Positions 10,100 to 22,159 of a stretch of 64,000 bases of DNA are shown here, piece after piece (within the stretch, counting starts at the first letter, position 1; every line of letters begins with the position of its first letter). Location: positions 66,435,374 to 66,499,373 of the forward strand of contig NC_087065.1 in the NCBI RefSeq assembly GCF_963678635.1, read 5' to 3'. A program made the position numbers and the translations under genes. A model generated the notes under the pieces. That model did no database searches. It saw only the letters and a list, made by a program, of their open reading frames with translations, and was not told where the DNA came from. This DNA is from Symsagittifera roscoffensis (taxonomy: Eukaryota; Xenacoelomorpha; Acoela; Convolutidae).

Positions 10100-11580
10100 T
10101 GAGTATAATGAGAAGATTTTAATTAATCAAAGGGGTTTCTGAAATTTTATTTTTTTCAATATTGTAGATTGTGGAATAAAAGTTTTATAACTTTTTCGTG
10201 GTTGACCTCTGAGTCGCTATGATTTGCGTTGTTGCTATTTTTCTGGTAATAATGTTTTTCTTCTAGTTTGAGATTAATCATTTGTTTTTGAGGTATTTGT
10301 TTTCGGATAAGTTTCATGTTTTCTTTGTGAATGTTTTTAGTGATTTGTTTTTATTTTGATTCGGGTAGAGATAATGAATAATTCAAGAACTGACTTTTTG
10401 TTGGTTGTCAATATTGAGTCCTGTAATTGGTTGTTTTTTCTACAATATTGAGTCCTGTAAAGGAGTACAATTGTGTTGATTCGCGAAGGGCGTATTCATT
10501 TGAATAAAATGGTAAAAGTTTGTTTCTGTTGAGTTTTTTTTGTTAGGATCAATAAGTTTATTTGTAACATCGGTGGGCTTTCAAATTCTTTAGTATGGTC
10601 CTTTGCGGATAGTTTCTAAGTTTTTAGATATACCTTTCTGTATTCTAAAGCTTGGGATTAAGACATATGTTCCTTTTTTTAAATTAGTAGCTAGTGTGGA
10701 ACGTGATTTTATTTGCGATTGAATAATTTGTCTTTGTAATAATGTTTTGACGCTTTTTTGATAAATTTTTTATGTTTTTTATCTCGGTTTAAAATCCATT
10801 CTGTATGCGTTCCAGAGTCTAATTTTAGGATTCGTGGGTGATGAAAATGATCTTTGTTGTGTGTATGTAGTGGTAAATTGTAACAAGTGGAACCTTTGTA
10901 GGTTGAAAATAACCTTGTGCGTTTTTTGAGGAGTTTGTTGTGAACATTATTGGTTTCCGTGGTTTTTGATTGAAAACCATTTCATATGGAGATAATCCTT
11001 GAGTTGTTGTTTTTTGTGAATTATATGCTTATGGTAATAGCTTTACGTCAGTTGGCTATCCAGTGTTCAAACCTGGCTATCCAGTGTTCATCAAGTGTTG
11101 TGTATGCATAATAAGCAATAAATTGTGGTACAGTGTTGATTGCTACGTAGTGAGTAAATGCATCAATTATAACCATTATGTATGAAATTCCCTCTGAAGA
11201 GAGCGATATAGGGCCTTTTGTATCAAATGATATCCTGTGATTCAAATACAATCTTTGTCCTTTAAAATTGTGTTTTTCTGCGAAATGTTTTTGGTGTTTG
11301 TGCGTTTGTTTGTTTGTTTGTTTGTTTGTTTGTTTGTTTGTTTGTTTGTTTAATTGACACGTTATGCAATCATTGCTTAAGACTTTTATCCAAATCGATG
11401 CATTTGGAAATTAGAAATTATGAATAAAATTTTGAGTATGTTTTTTTGTCTCCATGTCTTTTTGTTTTTAAGGAATGTGAAAAATGAATTGCTATTAAGA
11501 TCAAACTTAGTAGTAGAGAGGGAATTTTTGTTTCTGGGGTAAGATATTCCAAGAGATCAGTTTTTTCGTTTATTGTTGTT
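10100..11580 (-). pseudogene. Integrase and pol C-terminus with internal deletion
   Basis: The minus-strand frame 11,048-11,251 retains the first catalytic Asp (MVIIDAFTHYVA) and YTTLDEHWIA, then is cut by a deletion that removes the second Asp and the catalytic Glu. Right of it, 11,305-11,348 is a TTTG array, and the zinc-domain region follows to 11,580. Non-functional. Confidence 0.8.
11305..11348 (+). repeat. (TTTG)11 microsatellite within integrase
   Basis: Eleven uninterrupted TTTG copies, followed by TTTA. It lies at the integrase zinc-domain boundary of unit gamma. The corresponding array in the second copy (23,358-23,397) has ten copies, a direct length polymorphism between the duplicated units. 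Confidence 0.95.
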
Positions 11581-12507
11581 TTGTTAAACTTTCGATAAAA
11601 GTGTTTTATTTCCTAGAATTGGGATACCTGCTTTTATAGGGTTTGTTTTATAATTATGCCAGAACTTGAGTTGTCTATTGACGCGGTCAAATTTTGATAA
11701 TTTTTTAAGTAATTCTAACGTTATTGTTTCTTGGGCTAGTAACAATATCTTTTTAGATTTCGTTTTTTGAGAGAAGTATTTTGTCTTAAGGGTCTTGTAG
11801 ATTCAAAGTTTTATTTTTGGTGTCTTTGGAAACTTTCCTGCTGTCCAAACTACTTGTAGGTTTGGAAATTTCATTAAGACAAGTTGAAATCTATAAACAT
11901 TATGGTTTGGGTTTGATTTTTGTGAGAACAGATAAATTATTGCTTTCTGATCTGTAAACGAAATTGTTGGTTGTTTTGATCCAAGGTTTGAAAATTCATA
12001 TTCTGTGAGTGTATAAAATATAGCTGTACATTCTCTCATGAACGTAGAGGGTCTAAATTCTGCTTTTGTGAAAAGTCTCGAATTTGCTGATATAAGATTC
12101 ATTTTGTTTATACCTTTATGCGATTTTAAGAGTCAATTGCCAATTCCAAAGTTAGATGCGTCACACATGGCATAGAATGGTTGATCTGAATCTGTGACTA
12201 TATTTGCTATTTGTTTTGTGAGGAGAATTTTTGATTTCGTCAAAACGTTTTTGTTGTTCTAGTTTCCATTCAAATTTTTTTCGTGTCCCAGAACATAATA
12301 AAATGATCTTAGGTATGATTGCATTTTATAAACAAAACGACTTAATAAGTTTAACATTCCAAAAAAACTCTTGGGTCTTCTTTTTATTTGATGGTGGTTG
12401 AAGTTTTAGAATTGCATCTATTCGTAACTTCAATGGAGTAATTGTACTACTTTTAATAATATGTCCAAGGAATTTAACACGAGTGAGAACAAAATGTGAT
12501 TTGTCTG
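11580..12507 (-). pseudogene. Linker, RNase H and RT remnant
   Basis: The linker (11,600-11,820) is joined by deletion to RNase H. The minus-strand frame 11,803-12,102 (99 codons) reads MNLISANSRLFTKAEFRPS, ISFTDQKAIIYLFSQKSNPN and LQVVWTAGK. The RT thumb region continues to the fusion point at about 12,507. Confidence 0.75.
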
Positions 12508-13545
12508 TCTAGAGGTAGTGGGTGATGAGCTAAGTTATTTAGTTTTACTGTTACTTCGAAATTAAGTGTTAAGTTATCTTGAGTTAGGATTTGTATATCA
12601 TGTTCTTGTATATCTTTGTTAAAGTCGTGTCTGTATTGTAATCGGTTTAGTGTCCATTTAGTTAATCTTTTGTTATCAAGATGTTTGTTAAATAGGGGAG
12701 TGGTGCTAAAAATATTTTCCAGTCTTATTCTAAAGGGATGTTTGCGCTTAGTAGTTCTCGATCACTATTGTCTAGATTTGCAGGGAAATTTAAGCGGAAC
12801 GTAGTGGTTGGTGTTTGAACTGTTAATGAAGGGGTTGAAGGGATAAAGAGGTATCAGATGAAATGTCAATGGGGACCTTTAACAAGTTTGGTTCGCTTTG
12901 TGAGAATCCTTGTGTCATCCAATATGGAAGACGTTGCGTTGATGTGGGGGAATTAAAAGGGTTTTCACGAATTTGTTCAAAGTTGGCGTTGATCCCAAAT
13001 AGTCCGATGGGATATTTGGGATATTTTGTTGAGGGATTGTTTGCAGTGATGGGGGAGTACTTTGGATTGTTTTACTAGAGAGATCCAAAAATTTGAAGAA
13101 GGTGATGAAGGTATATTGAAATGATCTCTGGGGGTTGCAAAGTTCCGATTTCGTTGGGGATGGAAAATTTGTCTATCTATTGTAGATGTTAAATTTTGTT
13201 CTGGCTTGATGTCTAGTTCTGTTAAGGTCTTGTTGAAGTGAGGAGTAAATGCTTTATGTTAATTCGTTTTGTAGTTCACTTAGGGGTGCTTGACGAATTG
13301 CTGGTATCAAAGATTCGGATAAGCATGCGTGTTTTTCTTCAAATGTAAAAGGACTTTCTTGATTTGAAGTACGTGTAGATGGTTGGGGTTCGTTTTTTGA
13401 CTAGATGTTGATGTTTTTGGGGGGTCCTGGGATGAAGTGTTTGGTGGAAATAGTTTTTTTGGTTGTTGATTAGCAAATTTGTATATTTTGGTACCTAGTT
13501 TTTTCCTAATTAAACCCATGTTATTTATAGTATTCTTCAATAAAA
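12508..13545 (-). pseudogene. Env-position tail, degenerate (second copy)
   Basis: Duplicate of 453-1,490. The frame 13,307-13,540 is identical in length to 1,252-1,485. Confidence 0.5.
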
Positions 13546-13675
13546 ATGATCAGGAGAAATTTTGCTAATGCGAAAATGATTATTGCCTTTTATACATTTG
13601 CAAAATGTTAAGATGAGAGAGACTAGAAAAGTGAAAAAATTTACAAAAAGAAGGGAGATGTCTTTATTAATAAAT
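13545..13675 (-). pseudogene. Env-position transmembrane segment (second copy)
   Basis: Duplicate of 1,490-1,620, with one base fewer in the T-run near 13,588. Confidence 0.5.
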
Positions 13676-14504
13676 AAAGGTCATAACAAAAGTTTGTTGA
13701 AACTTTCTACCTGAGGAGGTGGTCGAGCATTTTTGAGAAGTTATAGTAGGTTTGAGAGAATTGAAAATTACAAAGAGGCTGCAAAAAGTTAGAAGTGAAA
13801 AGAAGAAGTGCTGTTTCTAGGGTGTTAATGATGAAAAATTAAAAATTTCGAAAAGTGTTGAAAAAATTGAAAGTAATTTCGAAATGATTATCTTAAAACA
13901 TTGAACTGGTCTAGAGAGAAGCATTTGAGAGATGACTTGTTCCGTCCAAATTTTTTTTAATTAATCGGTTTGGAAATTTGGTGTTTTCGGATTGTTTATT
14001 GAATGTTGACAAGTGGGTTGAGTAAAGCGTATTTTTGGTGAAGGAAAGTCTGGAGGCAAGGAATGAGCTTCCTAGTTTCAAATTAATTTATTGGTTTGTT
14101 AGGAATTTTTTGAAGATATATCGTGAAATAGCTAAATGATCAAGTCAGGTTTTTTGTTAGGCTTATATTTTTATTTCCTTTTTGGAGAAATGTGTGGTGT
14201 AAGTTCAGAATAAAGTGTTGATCGTTGTGCTGAGTGATAGAGGAGGGTTGTAATTTTTATATTATATTTATTTAAGTTGTCAAATATGAGGTTATTGCTG
14301 ATTTGTGACCTGGAGATCTTCTAGTTATAGCTTCAGACATATTTGATGTTAGCAATTTGTCGGCTAATAAAAGTGGTGTCAGAATGGGGTGATGTTTGAA
14401 ACGGTTGTGGTTGGCTGTATTTGAATTAAATGTTCAATTTTAAAAATGAAAAATTTTTAAAAAGAAATAATCCTAGTATAAAAAAAAGATTTTAATTAAT
14501 CAAA

Positions 14505-16075
14505 GGGGTTTCTGAAATTTTATTTTTTCAATATTTTAGATTGTGGAATAAAAGTTTTCTAATCTTTTCGTGGTTGACTTCTGATTCGCTATGATTTGCG
14601 TTGTTGCGATTTTTCTGTTAATAATGTTTTTCTTCTAGTTTGCGATTAATCATTTGTTTTTAAGGTATTTGGTTTCCGATAAATTTCATGTTTTCTTTGT
14701 GAATGTTTTTAGTGATTTGTTTTTGTTTTGATTCGGGTAGAGATAATGAATTGTTCAAGAACTGACTTTTTTGTTGGTTGTCAATTTCTGATGTTTTTTC
14801 TACAATTTTGAGTCCTGTAAAGGAGTACAATTGTGTTGATTCGCGAAGGGCGTATTAATTTGAATAAAACGGTAAAAGGTTGTTTCTATGTTGAATTATT
14901 TCTTTTTTGTTAGAATCAATAAGTTTATTTGTAACATCTGTGGGCTTTTAAATTATTTAGTATGGTCTTTTGCGGATAGTTTGTAAATTTTTAGATATAC
15001 CTTTCTGTATTATAAAGTTTCGGTTTAAGTCTTTTTTCCTTTTTTTAAATGAGTACCTGGTGTGAAACGTGATTTTATTTGGGATTGGATAATTTGTCTT
15101 TGTAATAATGTTTTGGCGTTTTTTTTGATAAATTTCTTTATGTTTTTTATCTCGGTTTAAAATCGAGTCTGTATGTGTTCCAGAGGCTAATTTTAGGATT
15201 CGTGGGTGATGAAAATGTTTTTGTTGTGTGTATGTAGTGGTTAATTGTAACCAACTGAACCTTTGTAGGTTGAAAAGAACATTGTGCGTTTTTTGAGGAG
15301 GTTGCTGCGAACATTATTGGTTTCCGTGGTTTTTGATTGAGAACCATTTCATATGGAGACAATCCTAGTGTTGTTGTTTTTTGTGAATTATATGCTAATG
15401 GGAATAGGTTTACGTCAGTTGACCATTCGTTATAATTGGTATCATTTCCATTGATAATACATCGAAGGAAATCTTGTAGGGAACAATTTACACCTTCGAC
15501 TAAAGCAAAATGCCATGGGGCATCAGATATTCAGGGTTTATGTTTAATATTATAGAGATGGCATAATATGATGATGTCATTGCGTGTGAATTCAGTACCA
15601 TTATCAGTAACAAGGATTTCTGGTAGTCCAAACTTGGCTATCCAGTGTTCATGAAGTGTTGTGTATGCAGAATAAGCAATACATTGAGGTACAGTGTTGA
15701 TTGCTACGTAGTGAATAAAGGCATCAACTATAACCATTATGTATGAAATTCCTTTTGAAGAGAGCGATATAGGGCCTTTTGTATTAAATGATATCCTGTG
15801 ATTGAAATACAAACTTTGTCCCTTAAAGTCTTGTTTTTCTGCAATTTTTTTTTGGTGTGGGTACGGTTTGTTTAATTGACACGTTATGCAATCATTGCTT
15901 AAGACTTTTATCCAAATCGATGCATTTGGAAGGTAGAAAATATGAATAAAAATTTGAGTATGTAAGGAATGTGAAAACTGAATTGCTATTAAGATCATAC
16001 TTAAAAGTAGAGAGTGTACATTTGTTTCTGGGGTAAGATATTCCAAGATATCAGTGTTTTTGTTTGTTTTTGTTT
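14505..16075 (-). pseudogene. Integrase and pol C-terminus (second copy)
   Basis: The minus-strand frame 15,531-16,046 (171 codons) spans the zinc domain (DCITCQLNKPYPHQ) and core with both catalytic Asp residues. It differs from the first copy at several codons, including a Thr to Ile change in DAFIHYVA next to the first Asp and Ala/Thr in AYTTLHEHW. The frame ends at the same stop before the catalytic Glu. Confidence 0.85.
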
Positions 16076-17393
16076 GGTTAAACTTTCGAAAAAAGTGTTT
16101 TATTTCCTATAATTGGGATACCTGCTTTTATAGGGTTTGTTTTATAATTATGCCAGAACTTGAGTTGTCTATTGACGGGGTCAAATTTTGATAATTTTGT
16201 AGTATTTCTAACGTTATTGTTTCTTGGACCGGTAAGAAAATCTTTTTGGATTTCGTTTTTGGGAAAGGTATTTTGTGTAAAGGGTCCTGTCGATTCAAAG
16301 TTTTATTTTTGGTGTATTTGGAATATAACTGGGTTGTTCTGGTAAAATTATATTATCAATTAAATTTTCTTTTCCGCTTGAAGCAAAAGATTTTTCCGAT
16401 ATAAATTTTGTTCTGGTGATTTTTGTTGTGTAATTTTTTTTGGTCCATGATGATTATGGTATTGGTTAATTGTAAATTTTCGTAATAAATCTACTTCGTA
16501 ATGGTTATTTTGGCAATCGACGTATAATGGAAAAAATTCCTATTTATTTATTTGCGTATTGTCGTAATCTGTTTTTACTGCATACTTGCATTCTAGTCAT
16601 GGCGATGTTTCGTCTTTTGCAAGGAAGAGTTTTGTATTTTGCGGCTTTTCTATGGATGTTTTCCGGGTTACTAATTCTGCTGGTGTGTTTCGACTCAGTG
16701 TGTCTGGTAAAACAGGGTTTTTTCCTGCCGTTCAAACTACTTGTAGGTTTGGAAATTTCAATAAGGCAAGTTGAAATCTATAAACATTATGGTTTGGGTT
16801 TGATTTTTGTGAGAATAGATAAATAATTGGTTTATGATCTGTAAACGAAAATGTTGGTTGTTTTGATCCGACGCTTAAAAATTCTTATTCTGTGAGTGTA
16901 TAAAATTTAGCTTTACATTCTCTCATGAACGTAGAGGGTCTAAATTCTGCTTTTGTGAAAAGTATCGAATTTGCCGATATAAGATTCATTTTGTTTATTT
17001 CTTTATGCAATTGTACGAGTCAATTGCTAATTCCAAAATTAGCGGTGTCACACATTGCATAGAATGGTTGATCTGGATCTGTGACTATGTCTGCTATTTG
17101 TTTTGTGAGGAGAGTTTTTATTTCGTCAAAACGTTTTTGATGTTCAATTTTCCATTCAAATTTATTTCGTGTCTAAGAACAGTAAAAAATGATCTTAGGT
17201 ATGATTGCCTTTTATAAACAAAGTGACTTAAAAAGTTTAAAATTCCAAAAAAATTCTTGGGTCTTCTTTTTATTTTATGGTGGTTGAAGTTTTAGAATTG
17301 CATCTATTCGTAACTTCAATGGAGTAATTGTACTACTTTTAATAATATGTCCAAGGAATTTAACATGAGTGAGAACAAAATGTGATTTGTCTG
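16075..17393 (-). pseudogene. Linker, RNase H and RT remnant (second copy)
   Basis: Duplicate of 4,020-5,339. Plus-strand frames here, such as 16,527-16,826, are antisense shadows. The right end is the recurrent RT/tail fusion at about 17,393. Confidence 0.75.
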
Positions 17394-18100
17394 TCTAGAG
17401 GTAGTGAGTGTTGCGCTAAATTATTTAGTTTTACTGTTACTTCGAATTTAAGTGTTAAGTTATCTTGAGTGAGGATTTGTAGATCATGTTCTTGTATATC
17501 TTTGATAATGTCGTGTCTGTATTGTAATCGGTTTAGTGTCCTTTTATGTAATCTTTTACTATCAAGATGTTTGTTAATTAGGGCAGTGGTGCTAAAATTG
17601 TTTTCCAGTCTTATCGTAAAGGGATGTTCGTGCATAGAAGTTATCGATCACTATCGTCTAGATTTGCAGGGAAATTTAAGGGGAACGTAGTGGTTGGTGT
17701 TTGAACTGTTAATGAAGGGGTTGAAGGGATAAAGAGGTATCAGATGAATTGTCAAAGGGGTCGTTTACCAATTTTGGTTCGCTTTGTGAGAAACCTTGTG
17801 TTATCCAATGCGGAAGACGTTGCGTTGATGTGGGGGGATTAAAAGGTTTTTACGATTTTGATCAAAAAAGTTGGCGTTGATCCTTAATAGTCCTATGCGA
17901 TATTTGGGATTTTTTGTTGAGAGACTGTTTGCAGTGATGGGGGAGTACTTTGGAATGTATTACTAGAGAGATCCAAAGGGTGATGAAGGTATATTAAAAG
18001 ATCTCTGGGGTTGCAAAGTTCCCATTTTGTCGCAATGGAAAATTTGTCTATCTTTTGTAGATGTTAAATTCTGTTCTTGGCTTGATGTCTAGTTCTGTTT

Positions 18101-19340
18101 GAGTCCTGTAAAGGAGTACAATTGTGTTGATTCGCGAAGGGCGTATTAATTTGAATAAAATGGTAAAAGATTGTTTCTATGTTGAATTATTTCTTTTTTT
18201 TAGGATCAATAATTTTATTTGTAACATCTGTGGGCTTTTAAATTATTTAGTATGGTCTTTTGCGGATAGTTTGTAATTTTTTAGATATACTTTCTGTATT
18301 ATAAAGTTTCGGATTAAGACTTATTTTCCTTTTTTTAAATTAGTAGCTCGTGTGAAACGTGATTTTATTTGGGATTGAATAATTTGTCTTTGTAATAATG
18401 TTTTGGCGTTTTTTTTTAATAAATTTCTTTATGTTTTTTATCTCGGTTTAAAATCGATTCTGTATGTGTTCCAGAGGCTAATTTTAGGATTCGTTGGTGA
18501 TGAAAATGTTTTTGCTGTGTGTATGTAGTGGTAAATTGTAACCAACTGAACCTTTGTAGGTTGAAAAGAACCTTGTGCGCTTTTTGAGGAGGTTGCTGTG
18601 AACATTATTGGTTTCCGTGGTTTTTGATTGAGAACCATTTCATATGGAGACAATCCTAGTGTTGTTGTTTTTTGTGAATTATATGCTAATGGGAATAATT
18701 TTACGTCAGTTGACCATTCGTTATAATTGGTATCATTTCCATTGATAATACATCGAAGCAAATCTTGTAGGGAACTGTTCACACCTTCGACTAAAGCAAT
18801 AGTCCATGGGGCATGAGATGTTCAGGGTTTAGGTTCAAAGTTATAGAGATAGCAAAAATGATGATGTCATTGCGTGTGATGTCAGTACCATTATCTGTAA
18901 CCAGGATTTCTGGTAGTCCAAACTTGGCTATCCAGTGTTCATGAAGTGTTGTGTATGCAGAATAAGCAATACATTGAGGTACAGTATTGATTGCTACGTA
19001 GTGAGTAAATGCATCAATTATAACCATTATGTATGAAATTCCTTCTGAAGAGAGCGATATAGGGCCTTTTGTATCAAATGATATCCTGTGATTGAAATAC
19101 AAACTTTGTCCTTTAAAATCTTGTTTTTCTGCGAATTTTTTTGGTGTGGGTACGGTTTGTTTAATTGACACGTTATGCAATCATTGCTTAAGACTTTTAT
19201 CCAAATCGATGCATTTGGAAAGTAGAAATTATGAATAAAAATTTGAGTATGTAAGGAATGTGAAAACTGAATTGCTATTAAGATCATACTTAAAAGTAGA
19301 GAGTGTACATTTGTTTCTGGGGTAAGATATTCCAAGATAT
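18101..19340 (-). pseudogene. Integrase and pol C-terminus (unit beta, second copy)
   Basis: Minus-strand frames 18,791-19,180 and 18,438-18,782 match 6,738-7,127 and 6,385-6,729. The overlapping frame 19,027-19,335 covers the integrase zinc domain (DCITCQLNKPYPHQ). D and D of the triad are present and a frameshift precedes the Glu region. Confidence 0.85.
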
Positions 19341-19366
19341 CAGTGTTTTTGTTTGGTTTTGTTTTG

Positions 19367-20205
19367 TTAAACTTTCGAAAAAAGTGTTTTATTTCCTAGA
19401 ATTGGGATACCTGCTTTTATAGGGTTTGTTTTATAATTATGCCAGAACTTGAGTTGTCTATTGACGCGGTCAAATTTTGATAATTTTTTTAGTATTTCTA
19501 ACGTTATTGTTTCTTGGACCGGTAAGAAAATTTTTTTGGATTTCGTTTTTGGGAGAGGTATTTTGCTTAAAGGGTCTTGTAGATTCAAAGTTTTTTTTTT
19601 TGTGTATTTGGAATATAACTCGGGTTGTTCTGGTAAATTTATATTATCAATTAAATTTTCTTTTCCGCTTAAAGCAAAAGGTTTTTCCCATATAAATTTT
19701 GTTCTGGTGATTTTTGTTGTGTAATTTTTTTTGTCCATGATGATTATGGTATTGGTTAATTGTAACTTTTCGTAATACATATACTTCGTAATGGTTATTT
19801 TGGCAATCGAGGCATAATGGAAAAAATTCCTATTTATTTATTTGCGTATTGTCGTAATCTTTTTTTACTGCGTACTTGCATTCTAGTCATGGTGATGTTT
19901 CGTCTTTTGCAAGGAAGAGTTTTGTATTTTGCGGTTTTCCTATGGATGTTTTCCGGGTTAATAATTCTGCTGGTGTGTTTCGACTCAGTGTGTCTGGTAA
20001 AACAGGGTTTTTTTCTGCTGTCCAAACTACTTGTAGGTTTGGAAATTTCAATAAGGCAAGTTGAAATCTATAAACATTATGGTTTGGGTTTAATTTTTGT
20101 GAGATTAGATAAATTATTTGTTTATGATCTGCAAACGAAATTGTTGGTTGTTTTGATCCAAGGTTTAAAAATTCATATTCTGTTAGTGTATAAAACAATG
20201 CTTTA
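19367..20205 (-). pseudogene. Linker and RNase H fragment (unit beta, second copy)
   Basis: The minus-strand frame 19,367-19,780 (137 codons) is the longest intact linker in the window, joining the RNase H C-terminus to the integrase start. 19,887-20,198 is the RNase H C-terminal half. A T-run length change near 19,590 extends this frame relative to 7,314-7,535. Confidence 0.75.
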
Positions 20206-21224
20206 TGGGTGTTGAGCTAAGTTATTTAGTTTTACTGTTACTTCGAATTTAAGTGTTAAGTTATCTTGAGTGAGGATTTGTATATCATGTTCTTGTATAT
20301 CTTTGTTAATGTCGTGTCTGTATTGTAATCGGTTTAGTGTCCATTTATGTAAAATTTTACTATCAAGATGTTTGTTAAAAAGGGCAGTGGTGCTAAAATT
20401 GTTTTCCAGTCTTATCGTAAAGGGATGTTCGTGCTTAGAAGTTCTCGATCACTATCGTCTAGATTTGCAGGGAAAGTTAAGAGGAACGTAGTGGTTGGTG
20501 TTTGAACTGTTAATGAAGGGTTGGAGGGATAAAGAGGTATCAGATGAAATTTCAATGGGGTCGTTTACCAAGTTTGGTTCGCTTTGTGAGAATCCTTGTG
20601 TTATCCAATGCGGAAGACGTTGCGTTGATGTGGGAGGATTAAAAGGGTTTTCACGATTTTGTTCAAAGTTGGCGTTGATCCTAAAAAGTCCGATGCGATA
20701 TTTGGGTTATTTTGTTGAGAGACTGTTTGCAGTGATGGGGGAGTACTTTGGAATGTATTACTAGAGAGATCCTAAGGGTGATGAAGGTATATCAAAATGA
20801 TCTCTGGGGTTGCAAAGTTCCGATTTCGTCGCAATGGAAAATTTGTCTATCTATTGTAGATGTTAAATTCTGTTTTTGGCTTGTTGTCTATTTCTGTTAA
20901 GATCTTGTTGAAGTGAGGAGTAAATATTGTATGTTAATTCGTTTTGTAGTTCACTTAGGGGTGCTTGGCGAATTGCTGGTATCAAAGATTCGGACAAGCA
21001 TGCGTGTTTTTCTTCAAATGTAAAGAGATTTTCTTGATATGAAGTACGTGTAGATGATTGGGGTTGGTTTTTTGACTAGATGTTGTTGTTGGTGTTGGGG
21101 TTCCTGGGATGTAGTATTCGATGGAAATTGTTCAATTGGTTGTTGATTAGCAAATTTGGATATATTGGTTTAATTTTTTTCTTAGTTAAACCTATGTTAT
21201 TTATAGTATTCTTCATTAAAAATG

Positions 21225-21355
21225 ATCAAGAGAATTTTTGCTAATGCGAAAATAATTATTGCCTTTTTATACATTTGCAAAATGTTAGGATGTGAGAGAC
21301 TAGAAAAGTGAAAAAAATTACAAAAAGAAGGGAGATGTCTTTCTTCATAAATAAA
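21225..21355 (-). pseudogene. Env-position transmembrane segment (unit gamma, second copy)
   Basis: Duplicate of the segment at 9,165-9,300. Frame broken. Confidence 0.45.
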
Positions 21356-22159
21356 TGTCGTAACATTTAAAGGTTGTTGAAACTTCCTACCTGAGGAGGT
21401 GGTCGAGCATTTTTGAGAAATTATAGTAGGTTTGTATGAGATAATTGAAAATTACAAAGAGGCTGCAAAAAGTTAGAAGTGAAAAGAAGAAGTGCTGTTT
21501 CTAGGGTGTTAATGATAAAAAAAATACAAATTTTGAAAAGCGTTGAAAAAATTGAAAGTTATTTTGAATTGATTATCTTAAAACATTGAACTGGTCTAGA
21601 GAGAAGCATTTGAGAGATGACTTGTTCAATCGAAATATTTTTTATTTATTCGGTTTGGAAATTTGGTGTGTTCGGATTGTTTTTTCAATGTTGACAAGTG
21701 GGTTCAGTAAAGGATCTTTTTGGTGAAGGAAAGTCTGGAGGTTTAGGAATGAGCTTCCTACTTTTAATTTTATTTATTGGATTGTTAGGAGTTTTTTGAT
21801 TATATATCGTGTTTAGGCTAAATGATCAAGTCAGACTTTTTGTTAGGCTTATTTATTATTTCCTTTTCGGGGATATGTGTGGTGTAAGTTCAGAAAATAT
21901 TGTTGATTGTTGTGCTGAGTGATAGTAGAGGGTTGTAGTTTTTATATTATATTTATTTAAGTTGTCAAATATGAGGTTATTGCTTATTTTTGACCTGGAG
22001 ATCTTCTAGTTATAGCTTCAGACATATTTGATGTTAGCAATTTGTCGGCTGATAAAAGTGGTGGCAGAATGGGGTGATGTTTGAAACGGTTGTGGTTGGC
22101 TGTATTTGAACTAGTTGTTCAATTTTAAAAGATAAAGATTTAAAAAAATTATCTGAGTA

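Larger units (their letters stand above)
8153..12507 (-). mobile_element. Retroelement unit gamma (first copy)
   Basis: Same domain order as unit alpha, but with deletions in integrase (near 11,045-11,095, where a GGCTATCCAGTGTTCA block is repeated) and between linker and RNase H (near 11,825). It contains a TTTG microsatellite inside integrase. Its integrase N-terminal portion (11,408-11,580) is closer to 28,285-28,440 of the next complete copy than to unit alpha, so the unit is a recombinant patchwork. Confidence 0.8.
12508..17393 (-). mobile_element. Retroelement unit alpha (second copy)
   Basis: Near-identical repeat of 453-5,339 (4,886 against 4,887 bp). Differences are single substitutions (for example near 12,738) and few 1-nt indels. 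Confidence 0.9.
17394..20205 (-). mobile_element. Retroelement unit beta (second copy), short form
   Basis: Duplicate of 5,340-8,152 with the same deletion joints (about 18,100 and 20,205). The shared joints show that the deletions predate the 12-kb duplication. Confidence 0.9.
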
